A stretch of DNA of 64,000 nucleotides from Allomeiothermus silvanus DSM 9946 (GCF_000092125.1 NC_014212.1:186001-250000), one strand, 5' to 3'. Counted from the stretch's first letter, positions 8,076 to 16,995 are shown. The notes: a model not told the origin generated them from the letters alone. Numbers and translations: made by a program.

Positions 8076-9289
8076 GCCGGAACCTCCTTTTTGTTCATCC
8101 CCATTTCGGCTTTGTCCACCACGTACTCGGCGAAGGGCATAGAAGCCGTCCAGGCCGGGGAGATCGCATTCAAGACGTGGACGCCCTCGGCGTTTGCCTC
8201 GACTACAAAGTCCATCACCAGCTTTTGGGCTTGGTGGTCGTACAGCTGAGCCCGGATACCGGGGCGGCCCCAGGTTTGATAGTTCTCCGGCTTGACCCCC
8301 TCGAGCAGCTGGGCAGCCTGGGCCACCAGGAAGGGCCTCGAGTATTTACGGATCTCCTCAAGCGCCAACGAGCGGAAGCCAAAGTCGTTGCGGAGGAACA
8401 GCATCGCCTCGTCGCGTAGGATCGAAAGGGATTCCCGGAGGTCAAAGCCGTGCAGCCCGCCGTAGTGCTCGCGCCAGAAGGCGGGGATGGCGGTGGGACC
8501 GATCTTGGCCTTGCCGTCCACCGTGACCGTAAAGTGGACACCCAGGAAGGTATTACGCAGATCGGGGACTGGGTAGATGTTGGTGCGCAGACTTCCCTTG
8601 GGCTCCGAGCCGTAGAGGTAAAGCCCCTTGAAGGGCAGGATCCGGTAGCGCAAGCCTACCCCGAAGTCGTGGGCCACCTGATCGGCATAGAGCCCGGCGG
8701 CGTTCACCACGAACCCCGCGCTGATGACTTCACGGGGGGTGATGATACTCTTTCCCCGCCGGGCCTGGTAGGGGCTTTCCAGCAGGATCTTGATTCCCCG
8801 GTCTCGAGCTTCCTGGGCCAGGGCGGCCATGCACTCCAGCGGGTCTACCGTAGCGGTGCTGGGCGACCACAAGGCGAGTTCGGTGGTCTTGACCCGGGGT
8901 TCGATCTTCTTGGCTTCCTCCAGGCTAATTAGGTGGGTTTCGACCCCATTTGCGTCGCCACGGCGTTTGAGTTCCTTGAGCCCTTCGATCTCTCCTTCGT
9001 GTTTGGCCACCACCAGCTTGCCGCACTCGTTGATCCTGAGCCCGCGCTCCCGCACGAACTCCTTCCAGCGCCGGTTACCGTCGCGGGTAAAGCGAGCTTT
9101 TAGGCTGTCGGCGGTGTAATAAAACCCGGCGTGGAGCACCCCCGAGTTGCGCCCCGAGCCGTGCTGAGCCAGCTCTTTTTCCTTCTCCAGCACAATGATT
9201 TTGGCTTTGGGGTGGCGGCGGGAAAGCTCGAGGGCGATGGTCAAACCCACCACGCCTCCCCCGATGACGAGAAAGTCTGCGGTCTTCAT
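8072..9289 (-). CDS. lhgO: FAD-dependent oxidoreductase, L-2-hydroxyglutarate oxidase-like
   Basis: Flavoenzyme of the DAO family, 405 residues, probably oxidising L-2-hydroxyglutarate to 2-oxoglutarate. The Rossmann FAD motif VIGGGVVGLTIALEL is at residues 7-21, followed by VLEKE near residue 34 and the LhgO-like HGSGRNSGVLHAGFYY. FVVNAAGLYADQVAH lies mid-protein and KIGPTAIPAF later. LhgO proteins are about 400-420 residues, so it is full length. ATG at 9289. The exact substrate is inferred from similarity; other 2-hydroxy acids or sarcosine-like substrates are less likely. Confidence 0.85.
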   Translation of the reverse strand: MKTADFLVIGGGVVGLTIALELSRRHPKAKIIVLEKEKELAQHGSGRNSGVLHAGFYYTADSLKARFTRDGNRRWKEFVRERGLRINECGKLVVAKHEGEIEGLKELKRRGDANGVETHLISLEEAKKIEPRVKTTELALWSPSTATVDPLECMAALAQEARDRGIKILLESPYQARRGKSIITPREVISAGFVVNAAGLYADQVAHDFGVGLRYRILPFKGLYLYGSEPKGSLRTNIYPVPDLRNTFLGVHFTVTVDGKAKIGPTAIPAFWREHYGGLHGFDLRESLSILRDEAMLFLRNDFGFRSLALEEIRKYSRPFLVAQAAQLLEGVKPENYQTWGRPGIRAQLYDHQAQKLVMDFVVEANAEGVHVLNAISPAWTASMPFAEYVVDKAEMGMNKKEVPA

Positions 9290-9384
9290 CCGGATTTCTC
9301 CCGAGGCTCTATCTTAGCTAAGAATCCCAAAGTACCCTTGCAAACATCGCTGGGGGGTGCTTGGGGCTAAGCTGCGCTTAACGA

Positions 9385-9401
9385 TTGTAAGTGACTTACA
9401 A
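9385..9401. promoter_or_regulatory. Palindromic operator-like site
   Basis: TTGTAAG TGA CTTACAA: two perfect 7-bp arms around 3 nt, in the gap between divergent lhgO (from 9289) and the M23 peptidase gene (from 9489). Its form suggests a dimeric regulator; neither the regulator nor the target gene is known. Confidence 0.5.
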
Positions 9402-9451
9402 AAATAAAAGAATCCGTTCCAGCACGCTTGGGCGGCTTGGGTTATATAACC

Positions 9452-9481
9452 TTGACCGGGTATAAACGCCCATGTCATAAT
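9452..9481 (+). promoter_or_regulatory. Promoter of the first M23 gene, leaderless type
   Basis: TTGACC at 9452-9457, 18 nt, CATAAT at 9476-9481, then 7 nt to the ATG at 9489. Transcription would start at or next to the start codon, so the message probably has no leader. Confidence 0.65.
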
Positions 9482-9488
9482 CCCCCGG

Positions 9489-10400
9489 ATGCACCGACGT
9501 CCAGTCCGCTATACGCTCTGGCTGGCGCGCACGGGCGCGGCCCCAAAGAGTTTCTCCTTGCCTGTGTGGGTGCCCCTCGTCTTGGTTTTGCTGCTGATGG
9601 TGTGGACGGGGGTCAACATCTATGTCTGGAACCGCACCGCTGAGATGCGCAACCTGCAACTGCGGCTGGCCAGCCTCTCACAACAGGCCCAGCAGCTCGC
9701 CCTCCAGCTCGAGGCCGAGAAAACCCGTAACTATCGCCTCTCCAACCAGGCTCAGACCACCCTCAAAAGCCTCGAGACCCTAGAAGCGGAGATCAACCGC
9801 TTGCGCGAGCGGGCCGGGCTCCCCAAAATCCGCCTGGTACCGACCCGCAACTCCGCTCCCCGCAGCGGTGCACCGGCTAGCGGCGGGGGTGAGCCTGCGA
9901 GCTTAGAGCAGGTCTGGATGGGCATCGCGCACCAGCTGAAGGAGTACGGGGAAAAGCTCAGCGACCTCGAGCCCGCCTTAGCCGAGACCCTGCGCCGCGA
10001 GGCGGCCATCCCCTCGGGGATTCCCTTGGCCTTCTACGACCGCCTCACCTCGACCTTTGGCTATCGGAGGAACCCCTTCGGGCGCGGCTTTGAGTTCCAC
10101 AACGGCCTGGACTTGGCCGCCCCCCCAGGCACTCCGGTGTACGCCGCGGCCTCCGGCACGGTGGTCAGCGCGGGTTGGAACGGGGTTTTTGGGCAGGCCG
10201 TAGAGATTGATCACGGCTATGGCTACCGAACCCTGTACGGCCACCTCTCCAGGATCGAGGTCCGAGTGGGGGATCAGCTGGAAAAAGGGGACCTGGTAGG
10301 CCGGGTGGGCTCCACCGGGCGCTCGAGCGGCCCCCACCTGCACTACACTGTTTTCCGCAACGGGTTGGCGGTGGACCCCAGCCCCTATGTGTTTCCGTGA
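9489..10400 (+). CDS. Membrane-anchored M23 peptidase with coiled coil
   Basis: Envelope LytM-type metalloendopeptidase expected to cut peptidoglycan cross-bridges or to act as a division/elongation factor. A transmembrane helix (about residues 26-46) is followed by a coiled coil (about 50-110, QAQQLALQLEAEKTRNY and LETLEAEINRLRERAG), a linker and a C-terminal Peptidase_M23 domain (about 185-300). The zinc ligands are visible: H and D in FHNGLDLAAP and HxH in GPHLHYTVF, so it should be active. It is paralogous to the gene at 10967, with a bactofilin gene between them. Confidence 0.9.
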   Translation: MHRRPVRYTLWLARTGAAPKSFSLPVWVPLVLVLLLMVWTGVNIYVWNRTAEMRNLQLRLASLSQQAQQLALQLEAEKTRNYRLSNQAQTTLKSLETLEAEINRLRERAGLPKIRLVPTRNSAPRSGAPASGGGEPASLEQVWMGIAHQLKEYGEKLSDLEPALAETLRREAAIPSGIPLAFYDRLTSTFGYRRNPFGRGFEFHNGLDLAAPPGTPVYAAASGTVVSAGWNGVFGQAVEIDHGYGYRTLYGHLSRIEVRVGDQLEKGDLVGRVGSTGRSSGPHLHYTVFRNGLAVDPSPYVFP

Positions 10401-10445
10401 AGAGACTGAGCGGCTAACCAACCGCTCTAATTTTATGGAGGAACC

Positions 10446-10817
10446 ATGCTATCACGTAAATCCAACGCGGCCACCCTGACCTATCTGGGCGAGGGGGCAG
10501 AGTTCGAAGGGGTGCTCAAGGTGCGCGGCCAGGTACGGATTGACGGGCGCGTGCAGGGCACGGTGATCGTGGAGGGAGACCTCGAGATCGGCCCCAAGGG
10601 CGAGGTCGAGGGCGAGCTGGTCCAGGCCATCAACCTCCAGATTCACGGGTTGGTGCGGGCCCAGGTGATCGCCCAGGAAAAGCTGATGCTCTCCAAGACC
10701 GCCCACCTCGAAGGCGACATCCGCGCCAAGGCCCTCGATATCGAGGCCGGGGCAGCCTTCATCGGGCGCAGCTACACCGGCGAGCCCCGCGCGCTACCGC
10801 AGCCGGAATCGGCGTAG
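10446..10817 (+). CDS. Bactofilin
   Basis: Small cytoskeletal beta-helix protein, 123 residues, that polymerises without nucleotide at the inner face of the membrane. The repeated pattern AEFEGVLKVRGQVRIDGRVQGTV, LEIGPKGEVEGEL, IHGLVRAQVIAQEKLMLSKTAHLEGDIRAKALDIEAGAAFIG is the DUF583 right-handed beta-helix. A short polar N-terminus and a disordered PQPESA tail flank it. ATG at 10446 follows GGAGG. In many bacteria a bactofilin recruits an adjacent M23 peptidase to shape the cell wall; here there is one on each side. Confidence 0.93.
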   Translation: MLSRKSNAATLTYLGEGAEFEGVLKVRGQVRIDGRVQGTVIVEGDLEIGPKGEVEGELVQAINLQIHGLVRAQVIAQEKLMLSKTAHLEGDIRAKALDIEAGAAFIGRSYTGEPRALPQPESA

Positions 10818-10919
10818 CGGCAGGCTTGTGGCAGGTGGTGGGTGGGCTACGGGCTTTCTTCGTCGGGTTAGCCGTCACCGGTTCGGCGGATTCCTCCGGG
10901 TAGACTGGGTTGTTCGCCA

Positions 10920-10941
10920 CCCCTCGCTTCGCTCGGCGAAA
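10920..10941 (+). repeat. Short interspersed repeat, copy 1 (22 bp)
   Basis: The 22 bases here recur exactly, inverted, at 13018-13039 and with one mismatch at 23156-23177. They contain the small dyad TTCGC-TCG-GCGAA. A partial second copy (GGCGAAAATACGCC) begins near 10952 and matches the flank of copy 3. Confidence 0.7.
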
Positions 10942-10966
10942 GAAGCGTCTCGGCGAAAATACGCCT

Positions 10967-11905
10967 ATGAAACGGCCCCTGAGCCCCCTGTTCTCCCAGA
11001 CCGTGGCGGTGCCGCTATGGGCCTTGGTTTTGCTGGTGTTGACGGTAGCGGGGGTCATGGCCTACACCTGGAGCCGGGTGAACGACACCCGATATGCTTT
11101 GGCCCAAGTGAATCAGCTCTCGCAGCAGGCCCGCAAGTTGCAACTCGAGCTCGAGGCCGAGAGAGCCCGCAACCAGACCTACTCGGTGGAGGCCGAGCAG
11201 ATGCGGCAGAACCTCAAGGGGCTCGAGGTCGAGATCAACCGCCTGCGCAAAAAAGCCGGGCTCCCGGCGGTCCAGCTGATCCCCCAGCCCACCTCCACCC
11301 CACCCAAACCCGACACCCCCAAAGGTCCGCAAGGAGCGGGCGAGCCGCTGGATCTGGGCGACCAGCTCCTCAGCCTGCGGGCCATGATGGGCAACTTCGC
11401 CGCCGAGATCGAGCCGCTCGAGGAGGGCCTGGACTCGCCCCTGCGCGACGAACCCCGCCGCATTATTCGCCCGGCCCCTCAGCTCACCCGCATGATCCCC
11501 CAGGGTGCCCCCCTGCGGGTGGCCACCTACATCTCCTCGACCTTCGGCTACCGCACCAACCCCTTTGGCGGCTATAATCCCGAGTTCCACAACGGCCTGG
11601 ACTTTCCTGCTCCTACCGGCACGGCGGTGTTCGCCACCGCGCCGGGCACCGTGGAGGAGGTCGGCTGGAACAACATCTTCGGCCTGATGATCCTGCTCGA
11701 CCACGGCAACGGCTACCTGACCCTCTACGGCCACCTCTTGGGGGTAGCGGTCAGCAAGGGCCAGCAGGTGGGGCTGGGGGATTTGCTCGGGCAGGTTGGC
11801 TCGACCGGGCGCTCGACAGGGCCACACCTACACTACTCGGTCTTCCGCTACGGGGTAGCGGTGGACCCGATGCCCTACGTGAACGGGGCGATGGTCAGCC
11901 GCTAG
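10967..11905 (+). CDS. Second membrane-anchored M23 peptidase
   Basis: Paralogue of the gene at 9489, 312 residues from ATG 10967; the frame is open further upstream but that part lies in a repeat and does not align with the paralogue. Transmembrane helix (PLWALVLLVLTVAGVMAYTW), coiled coil (QQARKLQLELEAERARNQ, LEVEINRLRKKAGLP), Pro-rich linker, then the M23 domain with FHNGLDFPAP and GPHLHYSVF zinc motifs. Likely acts on peptidoglycan together with the bactofilin. No strong ribosome-binding site is seen before the ATG. Confidence 0.88.
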   Translation: MKRPLSPLFSQTVAVPLWALVLLVLTVAGVMAYTWSRVNDTRYALAQVNQLSQQARKLQLELEAERARNQTYSVEAEQMRQNLKGLEVEINRLRKKAGLPAVQLIPQPTSTPPKPDTPKGPQGAGEPLDLGDQLLSLRAMMGNFAAEIEPLEEGLDSPLRDEPRRIIRPAPQLTRMIPQGAPLRVATYISSTFGYRTNPFGGYNPEFHNGLDFPAPTGTAVFATAPGTVEEVGWNNIFGLMILLDHGNGYLTLYGHLLGVAVSKGQQVGLGDLLGQVGSTGRSTGPHLHYSVFRYGVAVDPMPYVNGAMVSR

Positions 11906-12140
11906 GCCATGTGGCGCGCCTGGACGATCTCATCGTTGTTCGCAGGCCGAATCGCTGCGGGCGGTACTGACCCTACCGCTCGCCTCTGACCGAGAAGTAT
12001 GAGGAGTCTCCTCTTACACCAGGAAGAGGGTAAGGGTAGGGTTCATATCACAAGAGAAACCGGGGAATTTACACCGCGTCCAAGCAAAATCCGTTGGAGC
12101 CAAGCCCGTTCTGGGTGTAATGTTATACTTTGGGTCTCCG

Positions 12141-12168
12141 GTCGGCCTGAGGCCGACTCGGGTACAAT
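12141..12168 (+). promoter_or_regulatory. accD promoter with palindromic operator over the -35 region
   Basis: TACAAT (12163-12168) lies 7 nt before the accD ATG, so the message is probably leaderless. The -35 position is occupied by a perfect palindrome GTCGGCC TGA GGCCGAC (12141-12157) and has no TTGACA-like hexamer, which suggests regulator-controlled expression of acetyl-CoA carboxylase. A second possible extended -10, TGTTATACT, is at 12121-12129. Confidence 0.6.
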
Positions 12169-12175
12169 GGAGCCT

Positions 12176-13048
12176 ATGGCTTTAGAACGTCTGTTCCGCC
12201 GCCGCCGCGCCCAGGGGGAAGCAAGAGATATCCCCGAGTTGTGGGTCAAGTGCCCCAGCTGCGACGCCACGATCTACAAGAAAGACCTCGAGGCCAACTG
12301 GCAGGTCTGCCCCAAATGTGGCTACCACATGCGGATCCCGGTGGAAAAGCGCATTGCTCTATTGGCCGACGAAGGGACCTTCGAGCCCACCACCGGGCAG
12401 GTACACCCCGCCGACCCGCTCCACTTCGTAGACACCGAGCCCTACCCCAAACGGCTCGAGCGCTATCAGAAGGAGACCGGACGGCCCGACGCCATCTTGG
12501 GCGGTCGCTGTGCCATCGGCGGAGTGGCCAGCATGTTGCTCGTGATGGACGGGGCTTTTGCTGGGGGCTCGATGGGGAGCGTGGTAGGTGAGGAGATCGC
12601 CCGCAACACCGAGCTGGCTGCGCAAGAGAAACGGGCTTTGGTGATCGTTGCGACCTCGGGAGGGGCGCGGATGCAAGAAGCCGCCCTCTCGCTGATGCAG
12701 ATGGCCAAAACCACCCTGGCCCTGGACCGGCTCTGGGCCAAGCGCCTGCCCTATATCTCGATCATGACCGACCCTACCACCGGTGGGGTGACCGCCAGCT
12801 TCGCGGCCCTCGCCGATGTGATCTTCGCCGAGCCGGGAGCCCTGATCGGCTTTGCCGGGCCTCGGGTCATTAAGCAGACCATCCGCCAGGACTTGCCCGA
12901 AGGGTTCCAGCGCTCCGAGTTCCACCTCAAACACGGGATGGTGGATGACGTGGTAGACCGCCGAGCGCTCAAGGAGCGGGTGGTGGCGGTGCTAAAGCAC
13001 TTGTATCCGAGGCGGAGTTTCGCCGAGCGAAGCGAGGGGAGGAGATAG
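12176..13048 (+). CDS. accD: Acetyl-CoA carboxylase carboxyltransferase subunit beta
   Basis: Cytoplasmic subunit of the carboxyltransferase that makes malonyl-CoA for fatty acid synthesis. The N-terminal zinc ribbon is plain (CPSCDA and CPKCGYH near residues 25-45), followed by the crotonase-like domain with [22 protein letters not shown] and [15 protein letters not shown] 12176 is preferred because a -10 box lies 7 nt upstream and [10 protein letters not shown] is a usual start; ATG 12167 is an alternative. The last residues ([12 protein letters not shown]) are coded by the short interspersed repeat, an unusual tail. accA follows 80 nt later. Confidence 0.94.
   Translation: MALERLFRRRRAQGEARDIPELWVKCPSCDATIYKKDLEANWQVCPKCGYHMRIPVEKRIALLADEGTFEPTTGQVHPADPLHFVDTEPYPKRLERYQKETGRPDAILGGRCAIGGVASMLLVMDGAFAGGSMGSVVGEEIARNTELAAQEKRALVIVATSGGARMQEAALSLMQMAKTTLALDRLWAKRLPYISIMTDPTTGGVTASFAALADVIFAEPGALIGFAGPRVIKQTIRQDLPEGFQRSEFHLKHGMVDDVVDRRALKERVVAVLKHLYPRRSFAERSEGRR
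13018..13039 (-). repeat. Short interspersed repeat, copy 2, inside the accD end
   Basis: Exact inverted copy of 10920-10941. It supplies the codons for most of the last nine residues of AccD, so the repeat appears to have extended or replaced the gene's 3' end. Confidence 0.7.
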
Positions 13049-13128
13049 CGGGATGTTATACGTCATACGCCCTACGTTGTACGATCCGCAACCCTCGACC
13101 TCCAGCCTCCAACTCACCGGAGGTGCCT

Positions 13129-14079
13129 GTGCCGCTTGAGTTCGAGAAGCCGATCTTCGAGCTTCAGGCCAAGATCGCCGAGCTCGAAGCTGCGGCCAAA
13201 CAAAGCGGGGTGGACCTCGAGGCCGAGTTGTCGGTGTTGCGGGAGCGGTTGCACCGCCTCGAACAGGAAACCTACGGCAACCTTTCCCGTTGGCAGCGGG
13301 TGCAACTCGCCCGGGCTCCGGGGCGGCCCACCAGCCTGGACGTGATCGGCCAGGTTTTCGAAGGGTTTGTCGAACTTCACGGCGACCGGGCAGTGGGCGA
13401 TGATCCGGCCATCGTGGGTGGGCTGGCTTACCTGGACGGTGAACCCGTGGTGTTGGTAGGGCAGCAAAAGGGGCGCGACACCAAGGAAAACCTCCTGCGC
13501 AACTTCGGGATGCCGCACCCCGAGGGTTACCGCAAGGCTATGCGCATGATGGACCTGGCCGACCGCTTCGGCCATCCCTTTATCGCCCTCATCGACACGC
13601 CGGGGGCCTATCCGGGGATCAGCGCGGAGGAGCGCGGCCAAGCCTGGGTGATCGCCCAGAGCATCCAGCGGATGGCCCGGCTCAAGGTTCCGGCCATCGC
13701 GGTGATCCTCTCCGAAGGGGGTTCGGGCGGGGCCCTGGCGATCGGGGTGGGGAACCGCATTCTGATCCTCGAGAACGCTTGGTACTCGGTCATCTCCCCG
13801 GAGTCTTGCGCCGCCATCTTGTGGCGCGATGCCAAGGAAGCCCCCAAGGCCGCCGAGGCCCTCAAGCTCACCGCCTCCGACCTGCTCAAGCTCGGCGTCG
13901 TAGACAAGGTGATCCCTGAACCGGGTGGGGGTGCCCACCGCGATCCGGCGGCGGCCCTCTACCACCTCAAGCGGGGCCTTCAGGAAGCCCTAAATGAACT
14001 CCGCCCGCTCTCCCCGGAAGCCCTGTTCGAAGACCGCTACCGCCGCTTCCGCGAACTCGGTGTGGTCGTCATGAGATGA
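13129..14079 (+). CDS. accA: Acetyl-CoA carboxylase carboxyltransferase subunit alpha
   Basis: Partner of AccD in the carboxyltransferase, about 316 residues. Visible family motifs: [15 protein letters not shown] at the N-terminus, [60 protein letters not shown] and [19 protein letters not shown] at 13129 is chosen because GGAGG (13119-13123) lies 5 nt upstream; a GTG at 13123 overlaps that site. Directly follows accD, so the two subunits are probably co-expressed. Confidence 0.94.
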   Translation: MPLEFEKPIFELQAKIAELEAAAKQSGVDLEAELSVLRERLHRLEQETYGNLSRWQRVQLARAPGRPTSLDVIGQVFEGFVELHGDRAVGDDPAIVGGLAYLDGEPVVLVGQQKGRDTKENLLRNFGMPHPEGYRKAMRMMDLADRFGHPFIALIDTPGAYPGISAEERGQAWVIAQSIQRMARLKVPAIAVILSEGGSGGALAIGVGNRILILENAWYSVISPESCAAILWRDAKEAPKAAEALKLTASDLLKLGVVDKVIPEPGGGAHRDPAAALYHLKRGLQEALNELRPLSPEALFEDRYRRFRELGVVVMR

Positions 14080-14236
14080 TTATGGGAAAGAGCCGCCGAT
14101 AAAACGTTTCCTTGTTTACCGAATATCATCAAACCTCAACTCATCTTTACTAACTAAAGAGGGGCTCAACATTAAGACCGCAGCCTCTCATTCGGGTCAT
14201 TCCGTCCATCCTAGGCTCGAGACAGGAGGTGGCAGA

Positions 14237-15475
14237 GTGAAGCGAATGAACGCCAAAGGACTTCTCGCAGCTACGCTACTGGGCCTGAGTGGGATGTTGG
14301 CCCTGGCCCAGCCCCGCATCACCCCCCAGGGGATCATCGTTAACCCGGTTCCCACCGATCTCCAGGTAAAGACCTGGGTGGACAAGGACCCCGGCAAGAG
14401 CGGAAACTCCAGCTATCGGATCGGGGAGAACATCACCATCTACGCGCAAGTCAACCAGGACGCCTACGTTTACCTCTTCAACATCAACGCCGACGGAAAA
14501 ATTGACCTGATCCTGCCCAACCACCTGAGCCGGGATAACTTCATGCGGGCCGGGGAGACCCGCCGTTTCCCGCCGCAGGGGGCCAACTACCAGTTCACCA
14601 TCAGCGGGCCGGAAGGCCAGGATCAGGTGCTGGCCGTCGCCAGCAAACAGCCGCTCTCGTTGGCCGATATCGCTGACGTGGAGCGGGGCCAGGTGCGGGT
14701 ACAGGGAGCCGAAAACCTGGCTCGAGCCCTCTCCATCGTGGTCACCCCGATCCCGCAGCAGAACTGGGTGAGCGATGTGGCTACCTACTGGGTTGGGCGT
14801 CCGCAGACCCCACCCCCTCCTCCTCCGCCCTCGAGTGCCACCCTCAACGTGAACTCCAACCCTCAAGGCGCGCAGGTTATCGTAAATGGGCAGTTGGTGG
14901 GCCAGACCCCGCTGACCATCTCGGTACGCCCGGGGCGTACCGAAGTGGAGGTGCGCTTGCGGGGGTATGTTTCTTATTTCACCACCGTCCAGACACGTCC
15001 CGGCGAGAGCGTGAACATCTTCGCCACCCTACAGCCCGAGGTGCGCAACGGGACCCTCTTGGTGAACTCCAATGTGGGTGGGGCCGAGGTGTGGATCAAC
15101 GGAGCGCGTTCGGGCCGCACTCCCTTGCAGCTCAGCCTGCGTGAAGGCACCTACGAAGTGGTGGTGCGGGCCGGGGGCTACAACGAATTCCGCACCAGCG
15201 TGCGGGTCGTGGCTGATCAGACAGTGCGGGTAGATGCCCGGCTGACCCCCATCCAGACCACCCTCGAGATCAGCGTCAATATAGCCGTGCCGGTGCGGAT
15301 CTTCGTGGACGGCAACGAACTCGGCACCACCCAGAACGGCTTCCTGCGGGTGACGGTGAATCCCGACGCCCACGAGCTGGTGGCCCTAGCCCCCGGCTAC
15401 CGGGCTGAGGTAGTTCGGCTGCGCCTCAGTCCGGGTGCCACCGAGCAGATCCGTCTGAGCATGGACCGTCTGTAA
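14237..15475 (+). CDS. Exported DUF4384/PEGA-repeat protein
   Basis: Secreted or surface protein, 412 residues: signal peptide (LLAATLLGLSGMLALAQ), a DUF4384-like domain (about 35-180, NITIYAQVNQDAYVYLFNINADGKIDLILPN), a proline run near 195-202, then three PEGA beta-repeats beginning ATLNVNSNPQGAQVIVNG, GTLLVNSNVGGAEVWING and TLEISVNIAVPVRIFVDG. PEGA modules usually occur in surface or S-layer-associated proteins. The GTG start follows AGGAGGT by 6 nt. It stands alone, followed by a strong hairpin. Function unknown. Confidence 0.85.
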   Translation: MKRMNAKGLLAATLLGLSGMLALAQPRITPQGIIVNPVPTDLQVKTWVDKDPGKSGNSSYRIGENITIYAQVNQDAYVYLFNINADGKIDLILPNHLSRDNFMRAGETRRFPPQGANYQFTISGPEGQDQVLAVASKQPLSLADIADVERGQVRVQGAENLARALSIVVTPIPQQNWVSDVATYWVGRPQTPPPPPPPSSATLNVNSNPQGAQVIVNGQLVGQTPLTISVRPGRTEVEVRLRGYVSYFTTVQTRPGESVNIFATLQPEVRNGTLLVNSNVGGAEVWINGARSGRTPLQLSLREGTYEVVVRAGGYNEFRTSVRVVADQTVRVDARLTPIQTTLEISVNIAVPVRIFVDGNELGTTQNGFLRVTVNPDAHELVALAPGYRAEVVRLRLSPGATEQIRLSMDRL

Positions 15476-15488
15476 GGTTGTTAGGGGT

Positions 15489-15520
15489 CGCGGGCCGGAG
15501 GAGAGAACCCCCGGCCCGCG
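15489..15520 (+). terminator. GC-rich hairpin after the PEGA gene
   Basis: CGCGGGCCGG (15489-15498) pairs perfectly with CCGGCCCGCG (15511-15520) across a 12-nt loop, 11 nt after the stop. There is no T tract, so terminator function is inferred from position and strength. Confidence 0.5.
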
Positions 15521-15618
15521 GCACCTTGGCGTTCGCTGGAGGTGCGCTGGGGCATCTCAGCGCATTCAGGATATGGCGCAGGACCCTGTATCTTCGCCAA
15601 TTTCCTGGCCCCTACCTT

Positions 15619-15646
15619 TTGTCCTTCGCCTCCCGCGTGTTATCTT
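15619..15646 (+). promoter_or_regulatory. Leaderless-type promoter of the nucleotidyltransferase gene
   Basis: TTGTCC (15619-15624), 16 nt, TATCTT (15641-15646), then 6 nt to the GTG start at 15653. Confidence 0.6.
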
Positions 15647-15652
15647 GCCCCC

Positions 15653-16360
15653 GTGGACGCCATCGTGTTGGCTGGGGGAAAAGCTGAGGACCCCTTAGCC
15701 AAGCGTTTTGCGGTTCCCGCCAAGACCTTAGTACCCTACCGGGGCCGTCCGCTAGTCGAATACACCCTCGAGCCCTTGGCCCAGGCCGGGCTGGGGCTCA
15801 TCTATGTAGGCCCTCAGGTAAGGCTCTCACCCCAGCCCAGGGTTTTTTTACCGGACCAAGGGGGGATGCTGGAGAACCTCGAGGCTGCCCTTCCTGAAGC
15901 CCGGGGAGAAAAGGTGCTGGTCTCGACCGGGGATATGCCCTTTCTCACCGCCCCGGCAGTACAGTACGTGCTCGAGCATGCCCCTTCTGCCGGGTTGGTG
16001 TACTGTGCGGTCCCTAAAGAGGCCATCGAGGAGCGCTTCCCCAAGATGCGCCGTACCTATGCCCGGCTCAAAGAGGGCTTCTTCACCGGGGGGAACCTTA
16101 TCCTGCTGGACAAAGCCCTGTTCGCTACAGCCCTCCCGTTAGCCAAAAAAGCGGTGGCGCTACGCAAAAATCCTCTGGCTTTGGCGCAGATGATAGGGTT
16201 GGGCACGGTGGTCAAGTTTATATTGGGAAGCCTCACCATCGGCGACCTCGAGCAGCGGGTGAGCCGCATCTTGGGGGTTCCTGCTCGGGCCCTCATCGTG
16301 CCCTATGCAGAGGTCGGCGTAGACTTGGATAAAGAGGAAGACCTGGTATGGTTGGAATAA
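15653..16360 (+). CDS. MobA-like NTP transferase
   Basis: Nucleotidyltransferase-fold protein, about 235 residues. The N-terminal MDAIVLAGGKAEDPLAKRFAVPAK carries the nucleotide-binding LAGG loop and conserved Lys, and VSTGDMPFLTAPAV holds the metal-binding Asp. It resembles MobA/CofC-type transferases, but the true substrate is not evident. GTG at 15653 is chosen because a promoter lies immediately upstream and upstream residues do not resemble the family. A small membrane protein follows 3 nt later, suggesting a two-gene operon. Confidence 0.75.
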   Translation: MDAIVLAGGKAEDPLAKRFAVPAKTLVPYRGRPLVEYTLEPLAQAGLGLIYVGPQVRLSPQPRVFLPDQGGMLENLEAALPEARGEKVLVSTGDMPFLTAPAVQYVLEHAPSAGLVYCAVPKEAIEERFPKMRRTYARLKEGFFTGGNLILLDKALFATALPLAKKAVALRKNPLALAQMIGLGTVVKFILGSLTIGDLEQRVSRILGVPARALIVPYAEVGVDLDKEEDLVWLE

Positions 16361-16363
16361 CCT

Positions 16364-16900
16364 ATGAGAACGGTTCGTGAACTTCGTCAAGCGGGTCTGA
16401 TCGCTTATCTGGCCTCCTTAGTGATCGCGTTGTTGGTATCGGGCTTGGTGCACTGGGCTTTAGGGGGGCGGGGCCTGCTCGGCTGGGAAGGATTCAATTT
16501 CTATGGGCTGCTCGAGGGGTTGGCCTTCGTGGTGAGCTTCACCCTTTCGCTATGGATCGCCAAGCGGGCGGTGCGGGCTACCTCTTCTGCGCTCCTCACC
16601 GCCGGGCTCATCGCGCCCTCCCCGGCGCGCAAGCTGGCCAAGCCGATCCAGACCCTCGAGGCGGTTGAGTCCTTCGAGGGCCGGCTGGCGGTGCTGACTG
16701 AGGATGGGGTGCCCGTGGGGGTGTTGGGGCTTGAAGATAGCATCGTGCCCTGGGAAGAAGCCCCGGTGGTTTCGGGGGAGGTGGCCGCCAGCGAGCTTTC
16801 CCCCTTGTTTTGGCGTTATCCAGTGGTGATCGTAGCGGATGGCAACACCGTCTACGGGGCTATCCGCCGCGAGGCGTTCCGCAAATATATGGGCGTTTAG
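16364..16900 (+). CDS. Two-helix membrane protein with CBS-like tail
   Basis: 178 residues. Two hydrophobic helices (about 13-34 and 47-68) are followed by a cytosolic domain in which LAVLTEDGVPVGVLGLEDS and YPVVIVADGNTVYGAIRREAF look like the strands and helices of a degenerate CBS domain. I do not recognise a specific family. It starts 3 nt after the nucleotidyltransferase stop and is probably cotranscribed with it. Confidence 0.7.
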   Translation: MRTVRELRQAGLIAYLASLVIALLVSGLVHWALGGRGLLGWEGFNFYGLLEGLAFVVSFTLSLWIAKRAVRATSSALLTAGLIAPSPARKLAKPIQTLEAVESFEGRLAVLTEDGVPVGVLGLEDSIVPWEEAPVVSGEVAASELSPLFWRYPVVIVADGNTVYGAIRREAFRKYMGV

Positions 16901-16938
16901 CTCACCCAAAGCGCACGATCTGGGTGAGGCGTTGGCTC

Positions 16939-16965
16939 TTGACTTAGCGGGGAATCCTTTACAAT
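16939..16965 (+). promoter_or_regulatory. Ferredoxin gene promoter
   Basis: TTGACT (16939-16944) and TACAAT (16960-16965) with a 15-16 nt spacer, followed by a 30-nt leader carrying GAGGAGGT. Confidence 0.6.
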
Positions 16966-16995
16966 AGGCAGAGTTGCTGAGTGAGGAGGTTCGTT

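Noticed and set aside
10828-11577. A frame overlapping the second M23 gene
   Set aside because: Pro/Gly/Arg-rich, no start signal, and overlaps a gene with intact zinc motifs.
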